Shown: positions 1 through 6,211, counted from the stretch's first letter. The stretch is DNA of 15,617 nucleotides from Akkermansia sp. (GCA_017379255.1 JAFNWZ010000343.1:1-15617); one strand, 5' to 3'. A program made the numbers and translations. The notes: a model not told the origin generated them from the sequence alone.

Positions 1-831
1 ACCAAAGAAGAAGTCATAAACACTCACCAGCAGCAGAACAACAAAAACAGCACATACAATATAACTGAGAATACCAATCTTTTTCCCGGAATACAGCTGC
101 ACCAGCACATCAAACACCCATAAGCCCAGAAGCACAATAGGAGCCAGGAAAAACGGTGCCCGCGTACCACAGAAAAATGATAACAGGACAGACAAAACAG
201 CCACCACACACAAAAGAACAGCCCTTATCCCACGCTGTGTCCATAACGCCCAGCCTCCCAGAGCCACCGCACCCGCAATAAAGAAAAAACCGGCAAAGTT
301 CTTATACACCAGCAGTGCCGTCGGCACTGAATTGACCCCCGCAGGCGTATACGTTGCCCGGCCGGTCCACTCCAGGCAAAACCAGGGCTGCTTCACGGCC
401 CACCATGCCAGCATGCTCAGCAGCAGTGCCACCACGAGCACAGCCATCGGCGCAGTATGCTTCCTGTTCTGCGCCACATACACACCCGCCACATAATACA
501 CAGCAGCCCCGACAATCAGCACCGATTCCCCCCACGATTCCACCACAGCATAGCTGTTCAGGCAGCGACACAAAAAATACCCCCCGGCAGCCAGAGATAA
601 CCACCCGGGCACACTCATCCGAACCACACGATACCCCAGAAGCAGACAAAGCGTAAACAGGACCGAAACCACCAACAACACCACACAGACAGGAAAGGCG
701 CTGAATGCAGTGGAATCCACCCCGGAAAAAGAATACAACCACAGTAACGCCAGCAACCAACCAATCAGCCGCCCCGGCACACTCTCTGTCAATCTCCTTA
801 TCGGTTTCGCTTCAGCCATACGGAACATCAT
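1..831 (-). CDS. O-antigen ligase/polymerase-like membrane protein (partial, C-terminus beyond left edge)
   Basis: A minus-strand frame is open from the stop at 880-882 to the window edge, about 277 codons from the first ATG. The translation is strongly hydrophobic with roughly seven to eight membrane segments after a short basic N-terminus (MAEAKPIRR). A segment reading YKNFAGFF, followed by a helix and then a second helix ending FFCGTRAPFF, resembles the N-K-N-(H/F)-F-A and SRA-type motifs of the Wzy_C/O-antigen ligase family; that assignment is an inference. Such proteins polymerise or ligate surface glycans in the inner membrane. ATGs at 831, 828 and 819 are all possible; no Shine-Dalgarno precedes any of them, and the promoter position argues for 819 (MAEAK...). 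Leu codons TTA, TTG and CTT are common, unlike the nuo genes, suggesting low expression or foreign origin. It could be another polytopic glycan enzyme. Confidence 0.6.
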   Translation of the reverse strand, partial: MMFRMAEAKPIRRLTESVPGRLIGWLLALLWLYSFSGVDSTAFSAFPVCVVLLVVSVLFTLCLLLGYRVVRMSVPGWLSLAAGGYFLCRCLNSYAVVESWGESVLIVGAAVYYVAGVYVAQNRKHTAPMAVLVVALLLSMLAWWAVKQPWFCLEWTGRATYTPAGVNSVPTALLVYKNFAGFFFIAGAVALGGWALWTQRGIRAVLLCVVAVLSVLLSFFCGTRAPFFLAPIVLLGLWVFDVLVQLYSGKKIGILSYIVCAVFVVLLLVSVYDFFFG

Positions 832-855
832 ACCAGATAAACACGCCGGCCGCAA
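827..855 (-). promoter_or_regulatory. Putative extended -10 promoter of the membrane protein gene
   Basis: On the minus strand a -10 TATGAT (832-827) is preceded by TGG (extended -10) and, after a 17-nt spacer, by a weak -35 TTGCGG (855-850). The -10 ends seven bases before the ATG at 819, so transcription would start at or next to that codon (leaderless mRNA). It lies downstream of the rpsU terminator, as expected for an independent gene. The same element occurs at 4728-4733. Confidence 0.45.
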
Positions 856-892
856 GCCCGCCCGCACAAGCTGACAAAATCAACGCAACACA

Positions 893-924
893 AAGAAGGG
901 CAGCCCATACGAGCTACCCTTCTT
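893..924 (-). terminator. rpsU hairpin terminator
   Basis: A 12-bp stem with a single T-G wobble (on the minus strand AAGAAGGGTAGC pairs with GCTGCCCTTCTT) and an 8-nt loop begins 26 nt after the rpsU stop codon. The T-tract after it is poor (TGTGTTG), so termination may be incomplete. Confidence 0.7.
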
Positions 925-950
925 CTCAAAAACTTCCCGAACAAATGGGG

Positions 951-1193
951 TTAGGCTTCAACAGCAGCGGGGGTCACGGCAGCAGCCGGAATCTCCTCCT
1001 TGTTGGTGAAGTGCCACTTCACCTTGTTACGCTTGCTGGCGGAACGAGCCTTGCGGCGCTTCTCATCCATGGGACTCTCAAAAGCGCGGCGACGGCGCAT
1101 CTCCTCGAGGATACCCTCAGTGTCAAGCTTAGTCTTAAGGCGCTTCAGAGCGCGGTCGATCGGTTCACCTTTACGTACAGATACGGAACGCAT
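951..1193 (-). CDS. rpsU: 30S ribosomal protein bS21
   Basis: bS21 binds the 30S platform near the 3' end of 16S rRNA and helps translation initiation. The 80-residue product starts MRSVSVRKGEPIDRALKRLK, the typical bS21 opening (short beta strand, then a basic helix), followed by a second Arg/Lys-rich helix (EEMRRRRAFESPMDEKRRKA) and a basic segment ending near KVKWH. The last 20 or so residues (from NKEE, ending in an Ala/Val/Pro stretch) go beyond the usual 58-71 residue family length. The gene is monocistronic: strong promoter upstream, hairpin after the TAA stop. The leader of about 37 nt has only a weak purine stretch (GAAAG) before the ATG. The family assignment is secure. Confidence 0.96.
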   Translation of the reverse strand: MRSVSVRKGEPIDRALKRLKTKLDTEGILEEMRRRRAFESPMDEKRRKARSASKRNKVKWHFTNKEEIPAAAVTPAAVEA

Positions 1194-1237
1194 GATATTT
1201 CTTTCGTTGTTGATAAATTGTCCGGGAACGGGCAGGC

Positions 1238-1266
1238 AAGATACAGCAATTGTGAGTAAGTGTCAA
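1238..1266 (-). promoter_or_regulatory. sigma70-type promoter of rpsU
   Basis: On the minus strand TTGACA (1266-1261) and TATCTT (1243-1238) are separated by exactly 17 nt, a near-consensus housekeeping promoter. The predicted start is near 1230, giving a leader of about 37 nt. An A/T-rich tract (1264-1292) just upstream could act as an UP element, fitting a highly expressed ribosomal protein gene. Confidence 0.8.
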
Positions 1267-1300
1267 GTTTTTTGTCACATATTTAAAAAAAATGCTGTCA
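1261..1300 (+). repeat. TGTCA direct repeats in the rpsU/radical SAM divergent region
   Basis: TGTCA occurs at 1261-1265, 1273-1277 and 1296-1300, with a degenerate TGTCC at 1315-1319. The first copy is part of the rpsU -35 box. They lie between two divergent genes, so they could be regulator sites, but such a short word may recur by chance. Confidence 0.25.
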
Positions 1301-1337
1301 GATTCCCGGTGGACTGTCCTAAATACAGCTTGCCAAT

Positions 1338-1342
1338 AGGAG
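1338..1342 (+). promoter_or_regulatory. Ribosome binding site AGGAG
   Basis: AGGAG seven nt before the GTG at 1350 decides that start. It stands out because almost all other genes in the window lack such a site. Confidence 0.7.
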
Positions 1343-1349
1343 CGCGAGT

Positions 1350-2441
1350 GTGTACAATGCGCGCGTGCCAGCACCAAAACACCCACCCTTGTGCGATTTT
1401 GCCGAGCGTCCGTTCATCCTCTTCTGGGAAGTGACGCGCGCGTGCGCCCTTGCCTGCCGCCACTGCCGCGCCATAGCCCAGCCCCAGGCGCACCCCCAGG
1501 AGCTCAACCACGAGGAAGCCATGGCGCTGGTAGACACCATAGCCGAACTGTCACCCCCCATGCTGGTGCTCACAGGCGGCGACCCCATGATGCGACGCGA
1601 TATCTTCGACATCATCGAGCGGGCTGCAGCCAAAGGTCTGCGCGTAGCGCTCAGCCCGGCCGCCACCCACCGCCTCATCAACACCGATTTTCACAAACTG
1701 CGCTCCGCAGGCGTGGTCAGCCTCAGCCTGAGCCTGGACGGCGCCACGCAGGAAACACACGATGCATTCCGCGGCGTGCCGCACACCTTCGAACGCACCC
1801 TGCAGGCCGCACGCATGGCCAGGGAGGCCGGCATCCAGCTGCAGATCAACACCACCATATCCCGCACCACCCTGCCAGAGCTGGATGGCTTTGTAGAGCT
1901 ACTCAGACAAATCCAGCCCGATGTATGGAGCGTATTCCTGCTGGTGCCCACAGGCCGCGCCACCATGGACGAACTACCCACGGCCGATGAGCTGGAGCAC
2001 CTCTGGCAGCGACTGCTGGAACTGCGCAGCAAGCTGCCCTTTGCCATCAAGACCACCGAGGGCCACCACTACCGTCGCGCCATGATGCAGGCCGCAAAAT
2101 CTGCCGGAGTTCCCGCACCGCGCCACCTGGTACCCACCCGCGACGGCAAGGGGGTTCTCTTCATCTCACACACGGGTGAAATCCAGCCCAGCGGCTTCCT
2201 CCCCCTCACCGCAGGCAACGTGCGCACCGACAATCTGGCTGACATCTACCGCAAGCACCCGCTTTTTCTACAACTGCGCAACGATGATGCACTGGGCGGC
2301 AAGTGCGGCGTGTGCGAATACCGCCGCGTGTGTGGCGGTTCCCGGGCACGCGCCTACGGCAGCGGTGCCGATATGATGGCCGCCGAACCTCTTTGCAACT
2401 ATATTCCCGCAGCACTGCGCAACAACGCACCTCAGTCATGA
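1350..2441 (+). CDS. Radical SAM/SPASM protein, AhbD/TIGR04053-like (probable heme synthesis enzyme)
   Basis: The 363-residue product carries the radical SAM signature in TRACALACRHC, with Cys32, Cys36 and Cys39 binding the SAM-cleaving [4Fe-4S] cluster, and the GGDPMM motif. Its SPASM-type C-terminus has Cys319, Cys322, Cys328 and Cys349 for an auxiliary cluster, in the context KCGVCEYRRVCGGSRARAY preceded by ISHTGEIQPSGFLPL. These strings resemble TIGR04053 proteins and AhbD, which decarboxylates Fe-coproporphyrin III to heme b; TIGR04053 members lack an agreed function known to me. The start is GTG, chosen because AGGAG lies 7 nt upstream (1338-1342), one of the few clear Shine-Dalgarno sites here. 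The stop overlaps the next start as ATGA, so the two genes are probably coupled and act in one pathway. The radical SAM/SPASM call is firm; the AhbD role is inferred. Confidence 0.85.
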   Translation: MYNARVPAPKHPPLCDFAERPFILFWEVTRACALACRHCRAIAQPQAHPQELNHEEAMALVDTIAELSPPMLVLTGGDPMMRRDIFDIIERAAAKGLRVALSPAATHRLINTDFHKLRSAGVVSLSLSLDGATQETHDAFRGVPHTFERTLQAARMAREAGIQLQINTTISRTTLPELDGFVELLRQIQPDVWSVFLLVPTGRATMDELPTADELEHLWQRLLELRSKLPFAIKTTEGHHYRRAMMQAAKSAGVPAPRHLVPTRDGKGVLFISHTGEIQPSGFLPLTAGNVRTDNLADIYRKHPLFLQLRNDDALGGKCGVCEYRRVCGGSRARAYGSGADMMAAEPLCNYIPAALRNNAPQS

Positions 2442-3685
2442 TCAACATCACCAAACTCTGGACAGGTGCCGCCCAGCCGGCAGACCACATCCGCTACGGT
2501 CAGGAAAGCGGCATGCAGCACCCCCACAGCAGCACAGCCGCCTGTCTTCCGGCCTCCTCCCGCGTGCGCAAGCCCATCGTTGTGTGGAACATCACCCGTA
2601 CCTGCAACCTGCGCTGCGTGCATTGCTATGCAGATTCGCACGCCGAACGCTACGCCGGAGAACTGAACTGGGAGCAATGCTGCGCCGTCATTGATGACCT
2701 GGCAGAATACAAGGTCAACGCCCTGCTCCTCTCCGGCGGAGAACCCCTGCTGCACCCGCAGCTGCCACAGATTCTCCAGCGCGCTACCAGTAAAGGACTC
2801 AAGGTGACCATTTCCACCAACGGAACCCGCATCACCCCGGAATACGCCCGCATGTTCAAGGAGCTGGGCGTGGCATACGTCGGCATCTCGCTGGACGGCA
2901 TCGGCGCCGTGCACGACCAATTCCGCGGCGTTAAGGGCGCATTCGACGGCGCTATCCGCGGCTTCAAACTCTGTGAGGAAGTCGGGCAGAAAACCGGCCT
3001 GCGACTCACCCTCACCCGCAACAACGTGCAGAGCATGGAGCAGATTCTCAACTTCATCGAACAGGAGGGAATTCAGCGTGTCTGCTTCTACCACCTGGTT
3101 CCCACCGGCCGCGGCGTAGATGTTGCAAGCCTCACCCCCGGGGAAGCCCGCGCCGCGCTCGACATGCTCATCGCCCGCGCAGAATCCTGGCACGCAGCCG
3201 GGCAGACCCGCGAACTGCTCACCGTAACCCAGCCGGCAGACGGCGTTTACCTCCTGCTGCGCCAGCTTCGCGAAGGACACCCCCTGGCCAAGGAAACACT
3301 GCGGCTGCTCACCTGGAACGGCGGTGGCGCCAACAGCTCCGGCCGGGGTATTGCCAATATCGACACCCAGGGCAATATCCACCCCGACCAGTTCTGGCAG
3401 GGAATCACCCTGGGTAATGTCAAAACCCAGAAATTCTCCGATGTATGGGAAGCGGCCAACGAACCCTCTGCCGAGGTACTGCGTGAACTGCGCGGCAGCG
3501 AGAACCCGCTGGAGCGACAGCAGAAACTCGGCGGCCGCTGCGCCACCTGCAAGCACTTTGCCCTCTGCGGCGGCGGCTTCCGCACCCGCGCAGCGTTCGC
3601 CAACGGTCATTGGTATGGCTCCGACCCCGGCTGCTATCTCACCGATGAGGAAACTCAGACCGATATTTCCGGACTTTTACTATAA
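2438..3685 (+). CDS. ahbC: AhbC/NirJ-like radical SAM/SPASM enzyme, probable 12,18-didecarboxysiroheme deacetylase
   Basis: AhbC removes two acetate side chains from 12,18-didecarboxysiroheme, giving Fe-coproporphyrin III in the siroheme-dependent heme pathway; NirJ does a related step in heme d1 synthesis. The 415-residue product opens MINITKLWTG, has the radical SAM motif TRTCNLRCVHCY (Cys56, Cys60, Cys63), a GGEPLLH motif, and a NirJ/AhbC-like stretch NSSGRGIANID followed by NIHPDQFW. A SPASM-type auxiliary cluster is offered by Cys368, Cys371, Cys377 and Cys399. The ATG at 2438 overlaps the upstream TGA (ATGA) and matches the family N-terminus; the frame is open further upstream, but an earlier start would overlap the first gene by over 130 nt. 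With no nirS/nirF nearby, AhbC is preferred to NirJ. Confidence 0.8.
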   Translation: MINITKLWTGAAQPADHIRYGQESGMQHPHSSTAACLPASSRVRKPIVVWNITRTCNLRCVHCYADSHAERYAGELNWEQCCAVIDDLAEYKVNALLLSGGEPLLHPQLPQILQRATSKGLKVTISTNGTRITPEYARMFKELGVAYVGISLDGIGAVHDQFRGVKGAFDGAIRGFKLCEEVGQKTGLRLTLTRNNVQSMEQILNFIEQEGIQRVCFYHLVPTGRGVDVASLTPGEARAALDMLIARAESWHAAGQTRELLTVTQPADGVYLLLRQLREGHPLAKETLRLLTWNGGGANSSGRGIANIDTQGNIHPDQFWQGITLGNVKTQKFSDVWEAANEPSAEVLRELRGSENPLERQQKLGGRCATCKHFALCGGGFRTRAAFANGHWYGSDPGCYLTDEETQTDISGLLL

Positions 3686-3700
3686 TTTTGCACAAGGCTC

Positions 3701-3722
3701 AGCAAAAAATGTACTTTTTGCT
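3701..3722 (+). repeat. Perfect A/T-rich inverted repeat after ahbC
   Basis: AGCAAAAA and TTTTTGCT form an 8-bp perfect inverted repeat around ATGTAC, 15 nt after the ahbC stop. No T-run follows on the plus strand, so it is a poor intrinsic terminator; it may be a weak one or an operator before the next gene. Confidence 0.35.
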
Positions 3723-3760
3723 TGCAGCAGATGAAATGATATGGTATTTGTGATTGCGTC

Positions 3761-4192
3761 ATGAAGCGCTTACTCCTTTCTACAATTCTCTTAGCTCTGG
3801 CCGGCACGACGTATGCCGACATTCAGGCTCCTCCTGCCTCAGAGTACACCGCCACCCGCAAGCTGGGCCGCGCCATCAGCAACATCCTCTTTGCTGTGGA
3901 AGAAATCCCCACCACCATGATCCGCTGGAATGCAGCTGAAGGCAACAACGCAGGTTTCTCCGTTGGTGTTGTGGACGGCATCGGCCGCACGTTCACCCGC
4001 ATCGGCTACGGTTTCTACGAGCTCGTCACCTTCTGGGCTCCCACCTACAAGTGCACCTACAAGCCCTGCTACGAGGATTCCTGCGGTCGCAGCGGCCTCA
4101 AGGAATACAACGTGTGGAGTGGTTTCTCCGAATTCCCCGAGGAACTCGGTTTCCAGAGCAAGTATAACTACTGCCGCTCCTCCAGCAACTAA
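3761..4192 (+). CDS. Secreted exosortase-system-associated protein, TIGR04073-like
   Basis: The 143-residue product has a clear signal peptide (MKRLLLSTILLALAGTTYA, cleavage expected after Ala19 before Asp), so it should be exported. The mature part starts with a conserved-looking block: ATRKLGRAISNILFAVEEIP, then MIRWNAAEGNNAG, VGVVDGIGRTFTRIGYGFYE and VTFWAP. This order (RKLxRgxxNixfgxxEIP, then a Gly-rich GxxxGxxRxxxRxgxGxYExxTF) is how I recall the TIGR04073 family of exosortase-associated proteins in Verrucomicrobia-like genomes; its biochemical role is unknown. Four Cys (KCTYKPC, DSC, YNYC) in the C-terminal third might form disulfides. No strong Shine-Dalgarno precedes the ATG. It lies 75 nt after ahbC and ends at a strong terminator; no exosortase gene is in the window. 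Confidence 0.75.
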   Translation: MKRLLLSTILLALAGTTYADIQAPPASEYTATRKLGRAISNILFAVEEIPTTMIRWNAAEGNNAGFSVGVVDGIGRTFTRIGYGFYELVTFWAPTYKCTYKPCYEDSCGRSGLKEYNVWSGFSEFPEELGFQSKYNYCRSSSN

Positions 4193-4215
4193 GCAGGCTG
4201 AGCAACCCGTTTAAC

Positions 4216-4250
4216 AAAGAACCCCGGCAGGTGCACCGCCGGGGTTCTTT
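4216..4250 (+). terminator. Strong intrinsic terminator, probably bidirectional
   Basis: A perfect 13-bp stem (AAAGAACCCCGGC with GCCGGGGTTCTTT) around a 9-nt loop is followed by CTGTTTC on the plus strand. It lies between two convergent genes, ends the transcript of the secreted protein and may also stop transcription of the minus-strand gene ending at 4275. Confidence 0.88.
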
Positions 4251-4274
4251 CTGTTTCAAAAAAACAAACCTAAA

Positions 4275-4721
4275 TCAGGCTCGGCTCAGGATCTGAGTCA
4301 ATTCCATCTGGAAAGCCTGCAATTCCTCCGGAGTAGGCTGTCCCTCCAGCGAATTCCACGCAAAGCGCCCCATCTGGTCAATCTGCCAGCCGCCCTTCGT
4401 TCCGGAAGCAAACTGCACCTTGCCGGAAATAAGGGTTCCGGGCAGCATCAGCTCATCCAGCGTCACCATCGGCTTATTCCCCGCAGCTGCAGGAGCAGGC
4501 GCCGGCTCCGGGGCCGGTGTCGTCTCTTCCTTCTTCTCCGGCTCAGGCGCCGCCACCGTGGCAATCTCAATGCCGTGGTCCAGCAGCAGGAAACGCACAT
4601 CCATATACGTCATGTGCACCCCGCATTCGCTTGCCAGGAGCTTCTGAATCCCGTTCAAATCCACACCCTGTGCTGCCCACTGGCGCACCATTTCAAGCTG
4701 CTCTGCTGTTACTGCATTCAT
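4275..4721 (-). CDS. Uncharacterised two-domain protein with Pro/Ala/Glu-rich linker
   Basis: I do not recognise the family. The 148-residue product has no signal peptide or membrane segment, so it is probably cytoplasmic. Residues 1-54 look like a small helical domain (LEMVRQWAAQGVDLNGIQKL, then a segment ending LLDHGIEI), which could be helix-turn-helix-like. Residues 55-82 are a low-complexity linker rich in Pro, Ala and Glu (APEPEKKEE, PAPEPAPAPAAAG). Residues 83-148 form a second domain (VTLDELMLPGTLISGKVQFA, GGWQIDQMGR) ending in an acidic helix. It is monocistronic and convergent with the secreted protein gene. The stop is TGA. A good promoter sits immediately before the ATG and coding-like amino-acid composition supports a real gene. 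Function unknown. Confidence 0.78.
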   Translation of the reverse strand: MNAVTAEQLEMVRQWAAQGVDLNGIQKLLASECGVHMTYMDVRFLLLDHGIEIATVAAPEPEKKEETTPAPEPAPAPAAAGNKPMVTLDELMLPGTLISGKVQFASGTKGGWQIDQMGRFAWNSLEGQPTPEELQAFQMELTQILSRA

Positions 4722-4727
4722 ACGTAC

Positions 4728-4755
4728 ATCATACCCCTGCCCGCCCCGATTTCAA
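4728..4755 (-). promoter_or_regulatory. Promoter abutting the start codon (possible leaderless transcript)
   Basis: On the minus strand TTGAAA (4755-4750) and TATGAT (4733-4728) are separated by 16 nt, both 5/6 matches to consensus. Only six bases separate the -10 from the ATG at 4721, so the transcript should begin at or beside the start codon. The bases GGTATGATGTACGTATG closely match those before the gene starting at 819. Confidence 0.6.
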
Positions 4756-4791
4756 GCAGCAAGCGTGACTTAAATCAAAATACGCCCATTT

Positions 4792-4807
4792 GTTAGGCAT
4801 TACTAAC
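4792..4807. repeat. Inverted repeat GTTAG-N6-CTAAC upstream of nuoD
   Basis: A perfect 5+5 inverted repeat lies about 45 nt upstream of the nuoD -35 box and about 40 nt upstream of the minus-strand promoter. It could be an operator for either divergent gene; half-sites are short. Confidence 0.3.
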
Positions 4808-4817
4808 CCGCATACAC

Positions 4818-4834
4818 GCGCGCAATAATCGCGC
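4818..4834. repeat. Inverted repeat GCGCG-N7-CGCGC upstream of nuoD
   Basis: A perfect 5+5 inverted repeat around CAATAAT ends 18 nt before the nuoD -35 box, a position where an activator could bind. Being purely G/C it may also be chance. Confidence 0.3.
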
Positions 4835-4852
4835 CGGGAGGCGACTTTAGGC

Positions 4853-4881
4853 TTGCACTTTACAACAGAAAAGTGTTTAAT
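4853..4881 (+). promoter_or_regulatory. Putative promoter of the nuoD-M operon
   Basis: TTGCAC (4853-4858) and TTTAAT (4876-4881) are 17 nt apart; the -10 matches 5 of 6 consensus bases, the -35 is weaker. The predicted start near 4888 gives a leader of about 40 nt containing two copies of GTGGCC (4896-4901 and 4906-4911). Confidence 0.6.
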
Positions 4882-4926
4882 GTCTACGCGTAACTGTGGC
4901 CGCAGGTGGCCCCGTATTCCCAGGTT

Positions 4927-6171
4927 ATGAACACGACAAAATTTATACAAGTGCCTGATGTAGCGAGCGCTACGATGGATTATCTGAAGAACGATGCAGA
5001 TGACCGCGGCGAGCTGGTAACCCTGAACGTAGGCCCCTCTCACCCGGCTACCCACGGCGTACTCCGCCTGAAGCTGGTCATTGACGGTGAGGAGATTGTA
5101 TCCTGCGACCCGGTCATCGGGTACCTGCACCGCGGCATGGAGAAAATTGCCGAGAACTGCCATTACAACCAGTTCGTGACCTACACGGACCGCATGGACT
5201 ACCTCGCCCCCATGAGCAACAACATTGCCTACGCCTGTGCAGTGGAAAAACTGCTGGGCTGGGAACTGCCGGAGCGAGGCCAGGCCATCCGCGTGCTCTG
5301 CTGCGAGCTTTCCCGCATTTCCTCCTGCTTCCTGGGCACAGGCGTGTACGCCATGGACACCGGCGCCATGACCGCCTTCCTCTATGCCTTCGAGGAAAAA
5401 GAACGCGTTCATAACCTCTACGAACAGATTTGCGGTGCCCGCTTCACCTCCAGCTACACCCGTATCGGCGGCATGACCCGCGACCTGCCCAAGGGCATCG
5501 AAAAGCAGATTCTCGACTTCTGCGACAGCGCCCTGCGCACCGTGGACGAAATGGAAAAGCTCCTGCTGCACAACAAGATTTTCATCGACCGTCTGGTGGG
5601 CGTGGGCGTCATCACCAAGGAAATGGCCCTGCAGAACGGCATGACCGGCAACAACCTGCGCGCCAGCGGCGTGAACCGCGACCTGCGCAAGACCAACCCC
5701 TACCTGGGCTACGAGAAGTATGAATTCGACGTACCCGTGGCAGAGGAAGGCGACTGCTACGCCCGCTTCCAGGTACGCATGGAAGAAATCCGCCAGTCCG
5801 TACGCATCATCCGCCAGGTGATTGCCACCATGCCCGGCGGCCCCATCTGGGTGCAGCTGGACAAGGGCATCCTGCCCAGAAAGGCCGATGCCATGCAGGG
5901 CATCGAAGAACTCATCCGCCAGTTCATGGTAACAACGGAATGCGTGAACGCCCCGGCCGGCCAGGTATACTTTGCCGCAGAAAACCCGAAGGGCGAGCTG
6001 GGCTTCTTCCTGGACTCCCAGGGTGGAGGCATCGCCAACCGACTCAAGATGCGCAGCCCCTCCTACTGCACGCTCTCCATCCTGCCCGAGCTGCTGCCCG
6101 GCCACCTGGTGAGCGACGTAGGCGCCATCCTCGGCTCCTTCGACTTCGTGCAGGGCGAATGCGACCGCTAA
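4927..6171 (+). CDS. nuoD: NADH-quinone oxidoreductase subunit D
   Basis: NuoD (49-kDa subunit) forms the quinone-reduction pocket of complex I with NuoB, on the cytoplasmic side of the membrane. The 414-residue product has the family block NVGPSHPATHGVLR (His43 corresponds to the quinone-binding His38 of Thermus Nqo4) and YTDRMDYL (Tyr92 corresponds to Tyr87; the spacing between the two residues is identical), plus DPVIGYLHRGMEKIAEN and the C-terminal GSFDFVQGECDR. Length is normal for a stand-alone NuoD not fused to NuoC. The ATG at 4927 is preferred; an in-frame GTG at 4906 would add seven residues, and neither has a good Shine-Dalgarno. It is the first gene of the operon, with no nuoA, B or C before it, and lies 40 nt from nuoE. 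Confidence 0.97.
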   Translation: MNTTKFIQVPDVASATMDYLKNDADDRGELVTLNVGPSHPATHGVLRLKLVIDGEEIVSCDPVIGYLHRGMEKIAENCHYNQFVTYTDRMDYLAPMSNNIAYACAVEKLLGWELPERGQAIRVLCCELSRISSCFLGTGVYAMDTGAMTAFLYAFEEKERVHNLYEQICGARFTSSYTRIGGMTRDLPKGIEKQILDFCDSALRTVDEMEKLLLHNKIFIDRLVGVGVITKEMALQNGMTGNNLRASGVNRDLRKTNPYLGYEKYEFDVPVAEEGDCYARFQVRMEEIRQSVRIIRQVIATMPGGPIWVQLDKGILPRKADAMQGIEELIRQFMVTTECVNAPAGQVYFAAENPKGELGFFLDSQGGGIANRLKMRSPSYCTLSILPELLPGHLVSDVGAILGSFDFVQGECDR

Positions 6172-6211
6172 ACCGATTCTCTGAAACTCTCTGACAACGA
6201 AAGCTATTATC

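Noticed and set aside
302..760. Minus-strand frame giving a Cys/Gly-rich product
   Set aside because: It overlaps the hydrophobic membrane-protein frame that is open to the edge, and its composition is typical of an out-of-frame reading.
1320..1325. TAAATA as a -10 box for the radical SAM operon
   Set aside because: Only a weak match and no -35 at a suitable distance; the promoter of that operon remains unidentified.
2303..2437. Earlier in-frame start for ahbC
   Set aside because: It would overlap the upstream gene by more than 130 nt, and the added residues are Arg/Cys-rich and unlike the family; the ATGA-overlapping ATG gives the normal N-terminus.
2432..3610. 392-codon minus-strand open frame opposite ahbC
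   Set aside because: Antisense shadow of a conserved radical SAM gene; Ala/Gly/Val-rich with no motif.
1350..4192. Two SPASM proteins plus a small Cys-containing secreted protein as a RiPP (modified peptide) cluster
   Set aside because: The radical SAM proteins carry AhbC/NirJ and AhbD/TIGR04053-type signatures, and the small protein has an ordinary signal peptide and TIGR04073-like blocks, not a precursor leader and core.
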